This document shows positions 6,940 to 13,192 of a stretch of DNA of 31,797 nt, piece by piece; within the stretch, counting starts at the first letter, position 1, and every line of letters begins with the position of its first letter. The position numbers and the translations under genes were made by a program. Source of the DNA: a virus; IMG/VR virus record IMGVR_UViG_3300025146_000047, positions 1 to 31,797 of that record. The stretch is one strand, 5' to 3'. The notes beneath the pieces are model-generated. The model saw only the letters and a program-made list of their open reading frames with translations. It was not told where the DNA came from and did no database searches.

Positions 6940-7383
6940 CTAGCCCTCAGCTTTCTTGCGAGCGCTGGCTTCCGCTCTATGCTGTGCGAACATCTCGTCT
7001 CGATGATTAGCCATTTCGTTGAGCTCTTTGACTGTAACCTTGTGCGCTTTTTTCCACGCAAGCGCCAGCAGATCACGTCGAGCCTGCTCGAGTTTTCTGA
7101 TCTGCGCAGTGAGATTGTCGTACTCACCTTCTTCCTCGGGGCGCATCTTGCGGACTGTGGCGTTCACATGCTCGCGGGTCGCATCAATTCTGTAATTCAT
7201 ATACCCGCCATCAGACGAAAGCACGAACCTGTTTTTTAGGAGCGCACCTGTGCTCTCGACATGCTGAACTTTCATGCCAGCGATCTTGCTCACGCCGACG
7301 ACTCTCTCTTTGTCGGGATGATGCACGAGCAGGGTTGCTATTTTCTTTGGCAATTTCCAATCGTGCTGTTTGAACAAAAACAT
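6940..7383 (-). CDS. Coiled-coil protein of unknown function (147 aa)
   Basis: 147 residues. An N-terminal beta-rich part (MFLFKQHDWKLPKKIATLLVHHP, GVSKIAGMKVQHV) is followed by a long helical, charged C-terminal half with heptad character (EEGEYDNLTAQIRKLEQARRDL). The start has GAAAGCTGAGG and a 6-base spacer. It is the first gene after the hairpin at 7409-7437. Function unknown. Confidence 0.6.
   Translation of the reverse strand: MFLFKQHDWKLPKKIATLLVHHPDKERVVGVSKIAGMKVQHVESTGALLKNRFVLSSDGGYMNYRIDATREHVNATVRKMRPEEEGEYDNLTAQIRKLEQARRDLLALAWKKAHKVTVKELNEMANHRDEMFAQHRAEASARKKAEG
6945..6955 (-). promoter_or_regulatory. GAAAGCTGAGG leader motif before gene at 6938
   Basis: Exact 11-mer, 6 bases before the ATG. 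It also encodes the last codons of the upstream protein (KKAEG), so it is kept despite being inside coding sequence. Confidence 0.75.
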
Positions 7384-7389
7384 TTCGTA

Positions 7390-7400
7390 CCTCAGCTTTC
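7390..7400 (-). promoter_or_regulatory. GAAAGCTGAGG leader motif before gene at 7383
   Basis: Exact 11-mer, spacer TACGAA to the ATG. Confidence 0.75.
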
Positions 7401-7408
7401 AAATAGTT

Positions 7409-7437
7409 GAGAGAGGGCGCAGGTCGCGCCCTCTCTC
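7409..7437 (-). terminator. Perfect 12-bp intercistronic hairpin
   Basis: Arms 7409-7420 (GAGAGAGGGCGC) and 7426-7437 are exact inverted repeats with a 5-base loop. The sequence after it on either strand lacks a U-run, so it may be an mRNA-processing or partial-termination hairpin rather than a full terminator. It sits between the 48-aa membrane protein and the gene starting at 7383. Confidence 0.6.
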
Positions 7438-7445
7438 TCGAGACT

Positions 7446-7592
7446 TCATAAACCGCGTGCTTGCAAGACGGGCGCTATCAGCCACAGCAAGAAGCACGAT
7501 CCCCCGAATAACAAGAGCATGGCTAAAACAAACCAAGCCCAGTGATTCGAGTTCTTGCGTACTTGCTGGATGAAGCGAGAAATCTTTTGCAT
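7446..7592 (-). CDS. Tiny single-pass membrane protein (48 aa)
   Basis: 48 residues from ATG 7592, with GAAAGCTGAGG five bases upstream and the strongest promoter of the window about 40 bases further up. N-terminal 15 residues are basic and amphipathic (MQKISRFIQQVRKN); residues 17-42 are a hydrophobic stretch (WAWFVLAMLLLFGG...FLLWLIAPV). It is the first gene of its transcript, followed by a hairpin. High early expression of a small membrane protein suggests a host-takeover or exclusion role, which is inference. Confidence 0.7.
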   Translation of the reverse strand: MQKISRFIQQVRKNSNHWAWFVLAMLLLFGGSCFLLWLIAPVLQARGL

Positions 7593-7597
7593 CTTTC

Positions 7598-7608
7598 CCT
7601 CAGCTTTC
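7598..7608 (-). promoter_or_regulatory. GAAAGCTGAGG leader motif before gene at 7592
   Basis: Exact 11-mer with a 5-base spacer to the ATG. Confidence 0.75.
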
Positions 7609-7636
7609 GTCTAGTGCGTTTCGAGTTACATTGAAA

Positions 7637-7664
7637 ATTATACTGTGTCCAGTGTAGGGGTCAA
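7637..7664 (-). promoter_or_regulatory. Strong sigma70-type promoter, leftward
   Basis: On the minus strand, TTGACC (7664-7659), a 16-base spacer and a perfect TATAAT (7642-7637). It lies in the largest gap of this operon (7593-7737) and points at the tiny membrane protein at 7592 and genes below. The expected start of transcription is near 7630. The rest of the gap shows no gene. Confidence 0.8.
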
Positions 7665-7737
7665 GCCAGCACGAGAGGCTCTTTGCTGACTTACGCTTGA
7701 GGTTTACTCGTAAAAAACTCTCATCTTCCAGTTTCGC

Positions 7738-8169
7738 TTATTTGAGCTCAAACGGGAATTTCCAAGCGCCGCCGAGCACATCGTCGTCGAACATTTCTTG
7801 CGTCGCATAAAAGCGCATGCGAAACTCGTCGGGTTGCAAACTCTCGTCGAGCTCAACGGGGTAAGTGTGATCGCCGATCTTGAGCGACAACGCTTTCGGA
7901 TTTATTCGTAGTGGCGCACCGCACGATTTGCAAGTTTCGTATCTCAGTTTATTAGGCCGCGCACAATACTCGCACTCTTGCCACACCTCGCCCGCGTCAA
8001 TTTCTTTTTTCAGCGTACCGCCGCGCATCGCAACCGACAAGTTCTCTAACGCTCGAGCCGCGTTCTCGGCTGACATCGAAAGCGAATCGAAATTATCGGT
8101 GAGGTACGCGTTGAACTCGGCGGCTGTAAATGGCTTGTCGGGCGGGGGCGGCATCGGCTCAAATGACAT
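7738..8169 (-). CDS. Zinc-ribbon protein of unknown function (143 aa)
   Basis: 143 residues. Proline-rich start (MPPPPDKPFTAAEFNAYL), a helical region, then a zinc ribbon CEYC (66, 69) ... CKSC (80, 83) and a beta-rich C-terminus with YPVELDESLQPDEFRMRFY. ATG 8169 has no clear ribosome site; the leader contains a small GGCGT/ACGCC hairpin. About 80 bases upstream is the 22-base element that recurs upstream of the tail chaperone gene. The last gene before promoter 7637-7664. Confidence 0.6.
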   Translation of the reverse strand: MSFEPMPPPPDKPFTAAEFNAYLTDNFDSLSMSAENAARALENLSVAMRGGTLKKEIDAGEVWQECEYCARPNKLRYETCKSCGAPLRINPKALSLKIGDHTYPVELDESLQPDEFRMRFYATQEMFDDDVLGGAWKFPFELK

Positions 8170-8247
8170 TTTATAAAATCGCTTTCTAGGCGTTCTCTAC
8201 GCCCAACCCATAGCAATACTCACATACACGTCAGCGGGTCTTTTCAG

Positions 8248-8269
8248 GCTTATAAGAACTGCTAAGAAA
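8248..8269 (-). repeat. 22-base two-copy element, copy 1
   Basis: On the minus strand TTTCTTAG, two variable bases, GTTCTTATAAGC; the same sequence with two changes is at 26637-26658. It lies 25 bases after a gene stop and about 80 bases before the next start. A further shared GACC(C)GCTGA follows. The TATAAG core looks like a -10 box but no -35 box is present. Rest of the 8170-8294 gap: no gene seen. Confidence 0.6.
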
Positions 8270-8294
8270 GAGCCTTGAGAGACAAATTGAGAAC

Positions 8295-8848
8295 TCATCT
8301 TTTACTCGATCTATCCAGCGCAACAAACGTCAGCTCACTTGGCAGATTCAAGCCCCAAGTAAACCACGCATGTTCTTGCCAAGCCCCCGTGCCCTCGCCG
8401 CTCGGCGTTTCAAATTTGACGCGACCGCCCAACATCATAATTTGCAAGCCCCCATATTTTCTATAAAGACGCTGACGCTCAACGCCGCCGATAGCAGTAA
8501 TCGGCAAGAGCAACGCGAACGGTCTTGACAGTAAATAACAGCGCGCAATAAATTCGTCTTTCAAACTGAATGGCGGGTTTGTAATAATGCAGTCGAACGC
8601 GTCAGGATGCCAGTCAAGGAAATTTCTCAACCAATAAGTACCTACGCCTTGCACGTCGGTTGCAACGACATCGAAGTTCAACACGCGAAATCTCTCAGAA
8701 AGATTTCCTTTTCCGCAGGCGCACTCCCAGATCTTCCAGCGTCGATCTATAAACTGCATGAGCGGCTCGAGAACATAGGGGGGGTCTGAAAGTCGTCGGC
8801 GTGTCCTTGTTCCATCGACGCAGGCTTTTGCGATTTTTGTTTTGTCAT
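8295..8848 (-). CDS. DNA adenine methyltransferase-like protein, frameshifted at a C7 run
   Basis: The frame from ATG 8848 (ATGA-coupled to the previous gene) gives a 24-residue start ending DDFQTPP, then goes out of frame after seven C. The -1 frame continues YVLEPLMQF and runs 160 residues to 8295. DFxTPPYVxEPL is the usual N-terminus of phage adenine methylases; ECACGKG (motif I) and TNPPFS (motif IV) follow in the -1 frame. The slippery heptamer C CCC CCT (8783-8777) would join the parts precisely into 184 residues. This may be programmed frameshifting, a sequencing error in the homopolymer, or a real mutation. If active, it methylates adenine in phage DNA. Confidence 0.7.
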
Positions 8849-9228
8849 TTCTTTTTGCTCATCATCTTGTACGCGCTCTCGATCTGATCGATCGCCTTGC
8901 CATCGCGCACCATGTTCGTTGTGTATCGCAGAACAACCCAGCCCAACAGCGCGGCCGCGTTGTATTTCTCACAGTCGCTTTCGTAATGTGCGCCGCGATT
9001 GTGCGCGCCATTGACCCAAGTGCCGCCCTCAACCTCGATCGCAAGTTTGATCTCGGGATAGCTGAAATCAAATTGCCATCTGCGCGTCGGATGAAAGCGA
9101 TGCTGTCGCACTGCATCAGGCAGTCGCACTGCGCTCATCTGCGACGCGAGCAATTTCTCAAGGCGCTTGCGCTCGCTCTCTTTGAGCGCTTTCTGAAAAC
9201 CTGTCTTTGACATTTGATTGTCGATCAT
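8845..9228 (-). CDS. PD-(D/E)xK-like endonuclease (DUF559/Vsr-like)
   Basis: 127 residues. Core motif: RFHPTRRWQFDFSYPE...LAIEVEGG, with D54, E65 and E67 as candidate metal ligands, then a GAHNRGAHYESDCEKYNAAALLGW segment (75-97) typical of a small phage nuclease family. It ends with a basic KMMSKKK tail. ATGA overlaps on both sides couple it to an HNH-like gene and to the frameshifted methyltransferase. In phages such nucleases act in recombination or replication-intermediate processing; a restriction-modification partnership with the adjacent methylase is possible but unproven. Confidence 0.75.
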   Translation of the reverse strand: MIDNQMSKTGFQKALKESERKRLEKLLASQMSAVRLPDAVRQHRFHPTRRWQFDFSYPEIKLAIEVEGGTWVNGAHNRGAHYESDCEKYNAAALLGWVVLRYTTNMVRDGKAIDQIESAYKMMSKKK

Positions 9229-9605
9229 GGCACTGTGTCTTCCAAAAGATCGTTCGCAATTTTGAGCGGCGAGTTGATCAGATAATTTTTCACTCGATCA
9301 GTTCCGTAACGCTCTTTCTGTTGCAAAATAAAAAAGCGACGAAACTCTCGAGAGTGTCCGTGCTCTGCGTGAAACGCAGAGCACACGATCGAGCAGTTGA
9401 TCTCGTCGTTGATGTAATCGCGATCGCGTGCGCTCATCTTTTGCACGCGACCTTTCGTAATAAAGACCTCATTCATTTCGAGACCACCACTGCAAACGTG
9501 ATCGACGAACGCCTGACCCTCACAAGAGAACACGCGCCCGTCGATGATCACCTTTCGCAAGGGATTATCGACGAGCGCGCGCTTTAGTTCTTGACGCTTG
9601 TTCAT
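9225..9605 (-). CDS. HNH-like nuclease or zinc protein
   Basis: 126 residues. C28, D35-H36-V37-C38, then N70, C71, C75 and a H79/H82/H84 cluster in CSAFHAEHGHSREF look like an HNH (beta-beta-alpha metal) nuclease core with structural cysteines. ATG 9605 overlaps the upstream TGA. Next to a second nuclease gene and a methylase. The core is degenerate, so a non-catalytic zinc fold is also possible. Confidence 0.5.
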   Translation of the reverse strand: MNKRQELKRALVDNPLRKVIIDGRVFSCEGQAFVDHVCSGGLEMNEVFITKGRVQKMSARDRDYINDEINCSIVCSAFHAEHGHSREFRRFFILQQKERYGTDRVKNYLINSPLKIANDLLEDTVP

Positions 9606-10249
9606 GCGGCTTGCTTTTTCTTTTCTGCTTTCTTGGCCTTGGGCGGCTTGTTCGGCTCGAACTCTTTTGCGATCTCACGCGCGTCTTTGATCGCATCGAC
9701 AGCGAGCAGGACATGCTCGCGCACTTTTGGATTCGGCGCGAGCTCAGCGAGGTTCGCAAGATCAGTGATCATCTTTTGAGCACGCTCGACAAAAGACTTT
9801 TTCTTTTTCTTGTCGGGGTTGATGCGCTCAGCGAGCTCAGTCGATGTCAGCATGCGGTGATCGCTCTCAGGGTCGCTTACCGCGATCTCGAGCCAGTGAA
9901 TCTGCTCGACGGCCGGCAGTTTTGCGACGACGGCGTGATGCGAGAAAGACAGCTCGGGTCGGCGACGCTCGCGCTCAACGCGCTTGCAGACTGACTTGTT
10001 GTTCGCGACGGCGTTGTAGGAATATTCGCCGAAGAGATCGACGACTTGCGAGAACGCTTCGCCGAAAGATTCCTCGCCATCATTGCAAAGATCGCCAACC
10101 CAAAACGGCATGGCGCTTTTCATGGTGGCAAGCTTGGGGATGAAATCGCTGAGCTGTTCGATGCTCGGGATTTCTTTGAGCCTCAACGAGGTTGCGTCGA
10201 GCTCGACCCACTCAGGTATATCTTGCAACATTGCTACATCATTTTTCAT
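9602..10249 (-). CDS. Conserved phage protein, possible DNA-binding replication-region protein
   Basis: 215 residues from ATG 10249 (MKNDVAML); the upstream open frame to 10345 overlaps the previous gene and is rejected. The segment MPFWVGDLCNDGEESFGEAFSQ, RRRPELSFSHHAVVAKLP and WLEIAVSDPESDHRMLTSTELAERI matches a phage/plasmid family pattern with W-x-GD-L, SFSHH and a helix-turn-helix-like C-terminal part. The end is a lysine/alanine-rich tail. Members of this type occur near replication genes; precise function unknown. Confidence 0.55.
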   Translation of the reverse strand: MKNDVAMLQDIPEWVELDATSLRLKEIPSIEQLSDFIPKLATMKSAMPFWVGDLCNDGEESFGEAFSQVVDLFGEYSYNAVANNKSVCKRVERERRRPELSFSHHAVVAKLPAVEQIHWLEIAVSDPESDHRMLTSTELAERINPDKKKKKSFVERAQKMITDLANLAELAPNPKVREHVLLAVDAIKDAREIAKEFEPNKPPKAKKAEKKKQAA

Positions 10250-10475
10250 TGCGTGTCGCCTTTCTCGCAAGCGCTCGCTTGCAATTCTTACAGGTAACTT
10301 TTTCTTCCCGATCATCCGTGTCGGGCATGTAAGGCGCGCGATCATTCATAAAGTTGATCGCATCGCCGCAGATAGCTCTTTGTGCATCCTCAGTCCAATG
10401 CCAGCGAGTCCACACAACGCCGAGCATTGGCGAGACGCGCTTCGCCCAGCGAACAGCATGCGGCTCAGTGTTCAT
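10239..10475 (-). CDS. Small protein with C-terminal zinc knuckle (78 aa)
   Basis: 78 residues from ATG 10475, inside the last codons of the upstream gene; the longer frame to 10529 has no ribosome site. HAVRWAKRVSPMLGVVWTRWHWTEDAQRAI looks like a winged-helix or excisionase-like segment (helix, then W-rich wing). A CKNCKR pair is near the C-terminus. A DNA-binding role is plausible, not shown. Confidence 0.5.
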   Translation of the reverse strand: MNTEPHAVRWAKRVSPMLGVVWTRWHWTEDAQRAICGDAINFMNDRAPYMPDTDDREEKVTCKNCKRALARKATRNEK

Positions 10476-10695
10476 ACATCCCGCGATCTCTGAAACGTTC
10501 GTACTCGAGATCGTTGTCTTCCTCAGCAAGCCCGTTCTCGTCGATCTGCCGTTTGCCTTGACACGCGGGAAATTGATTACAGCCCCAAAACGGACGCCAC
10601 GTTTTACCAGCTGGCGGTCGGCGCAGAATCATTTTCGCGCCACAGTCAGGGCAGTAAGGCTCAGGCTTCTCTCGAATGCGAATGTGATCGATCAT
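10465..10695 (-). CDS. Topoisomerase-type C4 zinc finger protein (76 aa)
   Basis: 76 residues. CPDCG (15-19), PFWGCNQFPAC and KRQID match the C4 zinc finger of type I topoisomerases, as a stand-alone module. ATG 10695 follows GGGAGACTCGAA and overlaps the previous TGA. Such fingers bind single-stranded DNA; here no topoisomerase core is attached. The C-terminal part is acidic. Confidence 0.7.
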   Translation of the reverse strand: MIDHIRIREKPEPYCPDCGAKMILRRPPAGKTWRPFWGCNQFPACQGKRQIDENGLAEEDNDLEYERFRDRGMYEH

Positions 10696-10859
10696 TTCGA
10701 GTCTCCCTCAACGGTCTCTTTGGCCTCAAAGAGAGCCAGCGTGCCAGCGGCGACAACCTCGTCGTCGCTCAGGGTGCGAACTTCCTCGACATCCTCCGCT
10801 TCCTCGTAGATCGTTCTGCCATCACGAGAGATTTCAACCCTGACAGTCAGCTTGCTCAT
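10692..10859 (-). CDS. Small acidic protein (55 aa)
   Basis: A 55-codon gene between the zinc finger gene and the helicase loader, with ATGA overlaps at both ends (ATG 10859-10857, TGA 10694-10692). Begins MSKLTVRVEISRDGRTIYEEAEDVEEV and ends KETVEGDSK. Strand-forming N-terminus then acidic helix. Family unknown; the double coupling argues it is real. Confidence 0.65.
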   Translation of the reverse strand: MSKLTVRVEISRDGRTIYEEAEDVEEVRTLSDDEVVAAGTLALFEAKETVEGDSK

Positions 10860-11677
10860 AGCAAACTCTCTTGCTGAGCGGCGAGACGCATGTCTGCGCC
10901 CTCGAGGTGTAGCACTTTGAAACGTGCGTCGTGAATGCGTGAAGAAAGATAAGCGTCGAGCAGTTCGGGATTCTCGTTGCTCGCCATGATCGTGATGCTT
11001 TGACCGCGCAGAGCTCGCTGATAGCGCTCATCCATCAGCACGAATTTTCTTTCCTCAGCGAACTCAGTGCCACGCACACGATCGAACTCGTCGATCGCCA
11101 ACAGCGGCGTTGAAATCCAGCGAGACAGCTTGATCTCTGAGACCTCGCTCGCGTTCTCTTTGTCGAACGCACTGCGCAGGTCGTCGATGATGCGAGCCAT
11201 GCTGACGTAGGTTGCAGACGTTTTCTTTTCGAGCATCGTCTTTACTGCGATGTGGAGCGCGAGCGTCTTTGCGATGCCCGTTGAGCCCCACAAGTAGAGC
11301 CAGCCATGCCCGCGCTCGATCACGGCCTCGATCGCTTCTCTCGCTTCAAGCGCGCTGTCTGTCTCGAGCAAAGCATCCCACGCGAGCTTTCGCTCAGCGA
11401 CGTACATGCGTTGTTGAACCTCGAGCGGCTCGTCGTAGATGCCAGCAGGTAACAAACCACAGCTCGCAAATATCTCGAAGCTCATCATGTCTCGGTTGGG
11501 GCAAGGCTCAATTCTTCCGAACTTGGGATGACCGACTGGCAGATCGTAGCGAACGTACCCGATGCCATGGCATATCTCACAGTCCTCGGCGCACAGCTCT
11601 TTGACGATCTGCTTGAAAACTGGATCTACTTTCGGCTTCTGATCGATCTTGCCTTTTGCTTTTACCTTTGTTGCCAT
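10856..11677 (-). CDS. DnaC/IstB-like helicase-loader ATPase
   Basis: 273 residues. N-terminal zinc site from C29, C33, C36 and C59; Walker A GSTGIAKT (131-138), in which the glycine before the lysine is alanine; Walker B LLAIDE (192-197); sensor MASNEN (231-236); arginine-finger-like SRIHDARF (246-253). This is the DnaC/IstB architecture. In phages these ATPases load the replicative helicase at the origin. It follows the initiator gene, as in many siphovirus replication modules. The start at 11677 has GAAAGCTGAGG and a 5-base spacer. Confidence 0.85.
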   Translation of the reverse strand: MATKVKAKGKIDQKPKVDPVFKQIVKELCAEDCEICHGIGYVRYDLPVGHPKFGRIEPCPNRDMMSFEIFASCGLLPAGIYDEPLEVQQRMYVAERKLAWDALLETDSALEAREAIEAVIERGHGWLYLWGSTGIAKTLALHIAVKTMLEKKTSATYVSMARIIDDLRSAFDKENASEVSEIKLSRWISTPLLAIDEFDRVRGTEFAEERKFVLMDERYQRALRGQSITIMASNENPELLDAYLSSRIHDARFKVLHLEGADMRLAAQQESLL

Positions 11678-11682
11678 TGCTA

Positions 11683-11693
11683 CCTCAGCTTTC
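11683..11693 (-). promoter_or_regulatory. GAAAGCTGAGG leader motif before helicase loader
   Basis: Exact 11-mer, 5 bases before ATG 11677. The TGA inside it is the stop codon of the preceding 37-codon gene. Confidence 0.75.
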
Positions 11694-11798
11694 CTTTCGG
11701 TGATTGTTGTCGAACAGCTTACACCAGATCAGCAACGAGAGCGCCAGCACGGCGACGATCGAACTCTCGATGATGAGTATTGCCACTAGCGAGCTCAT
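11685..11798 (-). CDS. Tiny membrane protein (37 aa)
   Basis: 37 residues between initiator and loader genes; ATG 11798 overlaps the initiator TGA (ATGA), and its own TGA is part of the next ribosome site. A nearly all-hydrophobic stretch from residue 3 to 28 (LVAILIIESSIVAVLALSLL...) is followed by a basic tail (NNHRKES), predicting a single pass with cytoplasmic C-terminus. Function unknown. Confidence 0.6.
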   Translation of the reverse strand: MSSLVAILIIESSIVAVLALSLLIWCKLFDNNHRKES

Positions 11799-12613
11799 TT
11801 CTTGAGCCTTCTGACTTCACGTTCAGCGGCTTCGCGCTTTGTGTTCGCATCGAAGCCCTTGATCGTGGGATTAGCCTTTTCTTCCTCGTGAAGAAAATCG
11901 TACTTGCCGTTCAGTATCTTGAGATAGTTCTCGTCGTTGCGCAGAAAGAACTCGAGATCAAACCAGCCCTTGGCGAGTAAGCCTCTGTTCTTGCTGGCTT
12001 TCGTCATGGCTCTTTTCCAGTTCGTAGCGAAGCCTTTGTCTTTGATGCGCTTCTCTGCGAGCGAGCGATACTTGGTCGTCGTGATCTTGGGCTGTGCCTT
12101 GTCGGGAAACTCTACGCCCCACTGCTCGAGAATTTCGCCCAGAATGTGCTTATGTTTAGAATCTATATCTAATGATGGTTGTAAGGATGATTCGTTTTCA
12201 CTGGCTGAAATATCTGTCGTTTCACTGACTGAAATATCCTGCTCTGAGGGTATTTCACTGGGTGAAATTTCGCTTTGAGCAGAGATTTCACTGGCTGAAA
12301 TAACTAGTTTATGTACGTCGATCGTGTAATCTGCCGTGTTGCGCTTCGAGCGCCCCTGATATTCGATGTAGCCATTCGCTTGCAAAGCATCGAGCCCGTC
12401 GACGACCGTTGCCTGACCGCGCAGAGAAGTCTTGCGCATCAGACGAAAGATGCTCGGGTACGCACCCTCGCCCTCATCGCTTGCGTGATCAGCGAGAGCC
12501 AGCAAAATAAACTTTGCCGTCGCCGCTTTGATCGTCTTATACTCGCCGCTCTTTTGAATCGACAGGTCTTGCATGTCGTGAGCAAAGACGAGCGCCATCA
12601 GTCGAACGCTCAT
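11795..12613 (-). CDS. Replication initiator / DnaD-like replisome protein with N-terminal winged helix
   Basis: 272 residues. Residues about 25-105 are a winged helix-turn-helix of the HTH_36 type: TAKFILLALADHASDEGEG, YPSIFRLMRKTSLRGQATVV and ALQANGYIEYQ. A linker (about 112-147) repeats the pentapeptide I-S-x-S-E four times, and the DNA encoding it is a set of palindromic iterons. The C-terminal part (YRSLAEKRIKDKGFATNWKRAM) is helical like replisome-organiser proteins. It precedes the helicase loader. Such proteins bind the origin and recruit the loader. Confidence 0.75.
   Translation of the reverse strand: MSVRLMALVFAHDMQDLSIQKSGEYKTIKAATAKFILLALADHASDEGEGAYPSIFRLMRKTSLRGQATVVDGLDALQANGYIEYQGRSKRNTADYTIDVHKLVISASEISAQSEISPSEIPSEQDISVSETTDISASENESSLQPSLDIDSKHKHILGEILEQWGVEFPDKAQPKITTTKYRSLAEKRIKDKGFATNWKRAMTKASKNRGLLAKGWFDLEFFLRNDENYLKILNGKYDFLHEEEKANPTIKGFDANTKREAAEREVRRLKK
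12147..12301. other. Putative replication origin: four palindromic iterons plus AT-rich segment
   Basis: Four 16-base near-identical palindromes TTTCACTG(G/A)(C/G)TGAAAT at 12196-12211, 12220-12235, 12253-12268 and 12286-12301. Next to them 12147-12195 is unusually AT-rich (CTTATGTTTAGAATCTATAT...), a candidate unwinding element. The array is inside the initiator gene, the arrangement of lambdoid and other siphovirus origins. Binding by the encoded initiator is inferred. Confidence 0.65.
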
Positions 12614-12798
12614 CGATCAGCCTCGCGATCCCCAAGCAAGATCAGCTCGAGAGGTTTCCCGATCGCTCTGAGCTTGGCCGGCATCGGCAAGTTCCTATGA
12701 AAAATTGTTATTTCGACTGGCTTGATCTCTCGCTTATGTGCCCCGCTCGAGAGACGTTTCGTGAACACTGCGTAAGTTGTGATCTTGCTTATAACCAT
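12610..12798 (-). CDS. Small protein, first gene of the leftward operon (62 aa)
   Basis: 62 residues. ATG 12798 has GAAAGCTGAGG with a 4-base spacer; the TGA stop overlaps the initiator ATG. Basic, strand-rich (MVISKITTYAVFTKRLSSG, PVEITIFHRNLPM). Being the first gene from the divergent control region, it could be regulatory, but no helix-turn-helix is apparent. Family unknown. Confidence 0.6.
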   Translation of the reverse strand: MVISKITTYAVFTKRLSSGAHKREIKPVEITIFHRNLPMPAKLRAIGKPLELILLGDREADR

Positions 12799-12802
12799 TT
12801 CG

Positions 12803-12813
12803 CCTCAGCTTTC
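12803..12813 (-). promoter_or_regulatory. GAAAGCTGAGG leader motif before gene at 12798
   Basis: Exact 11-mer, 4 bases before the ATG; a partial copy GAAAGCT lies 10 bases further upstream. Confidence 0.75.
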
Positions 12814-12825
12814 TATTAGCTTTCG

Positions 12826-12865
12826 GCGGCTCGAGCGAAAGCTGAGGTGCGAACGCTCGAGCCGC
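12826..12865. promoter_or_regulatory. 12-bp perfect hairpin presenting the leader motif in its loop
   Basis: Arms 12826-12837 (GCGGCTCGAGCG) and 12854-12865 are exact inverted repeats. The 16-base loop, with the last stem base, holds GAAAGCTGAGG (12837-12847), the same 11-mer used as a ribosome site elsewhere, yet no credible gene follows it. It sits in the divergent region between the two early operons. Possible operator, RNA regulator or attenuator. Confidence 0.6.
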
Positions 12866-12942
12866 TTACTTGCCTCACTCATACTATCAGAGAGCCCTCG
12901 AAAGACAGCCCCCGAATTTGTTGTATCTTTTTCAATGGTCTA

Positions 12943-12951
12943 TGTTAGAAT
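12943..12951 (+). promoter_or_regulatory. Extended -10 promoter candidate, rightward
   Basis: TGTTAGAAT is an extended -10 (TGN plus TAGAAT) in an AT-rich patch (12916-12956). No good -35 is at 17 bases. Transcription would start near 12958, just ahead of the ribosome site for 12973. No comparably good box was found for the leftward direction. Confidence 0.45.
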
Positions 12952-12972
12952 TTCAGTCGAGCTGAGGTGCTT

Positions 12973-13182
12973 GTGAAACCTGACCCCTGTGCAGTTGGCA
13001 AACTACTCATAGCGCTTGATCAGACAGCGAAACTCGCTGGCGTTCTGATCACCGACCCCATGCGTCGACTGTGGCCTGACCACGCTCGAAAGTGTGGGGT
13101 TTGCGTTCATGTCTATCACGGCTCAGAAAGCGAGGTCTCATCGAGCGATCGCCCTGATCAGTTCAACCAACCCAAACCATAA
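12973..13182 (+). CDS. Small protein, first gene of the rightward operon (69 aa)
   Basis: 69 residues from GTG 12973, preceded by GAGCTGAGGTGC; GTG 12967 in the same frame overlaps that ribosome site and is less likely. Its stop TAA is next to the AAGGAG of the following gene. KPDPCAVGKLLIALDQTAKL, then DHARKCGVCVHVYH, which might hold a metal. Composition is less typical than its neighbours, so expression is uncertain. Confidence 0.4.
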   Translation: MKPDPCAVGKLLIALDQTAKLAGVLITDPMRRLWPDHARKCGVCVHVYHGSESEVSSSDRPDQFNQPKP

Positions 13183-13192
13183 GGAGAAAAAA

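Noticed and set aside
6939-7127. Upstream extension of the gene at 6525
   Set aside because: Leader motif places the start at 6938; the extension is shadow sequence over the previous gene.
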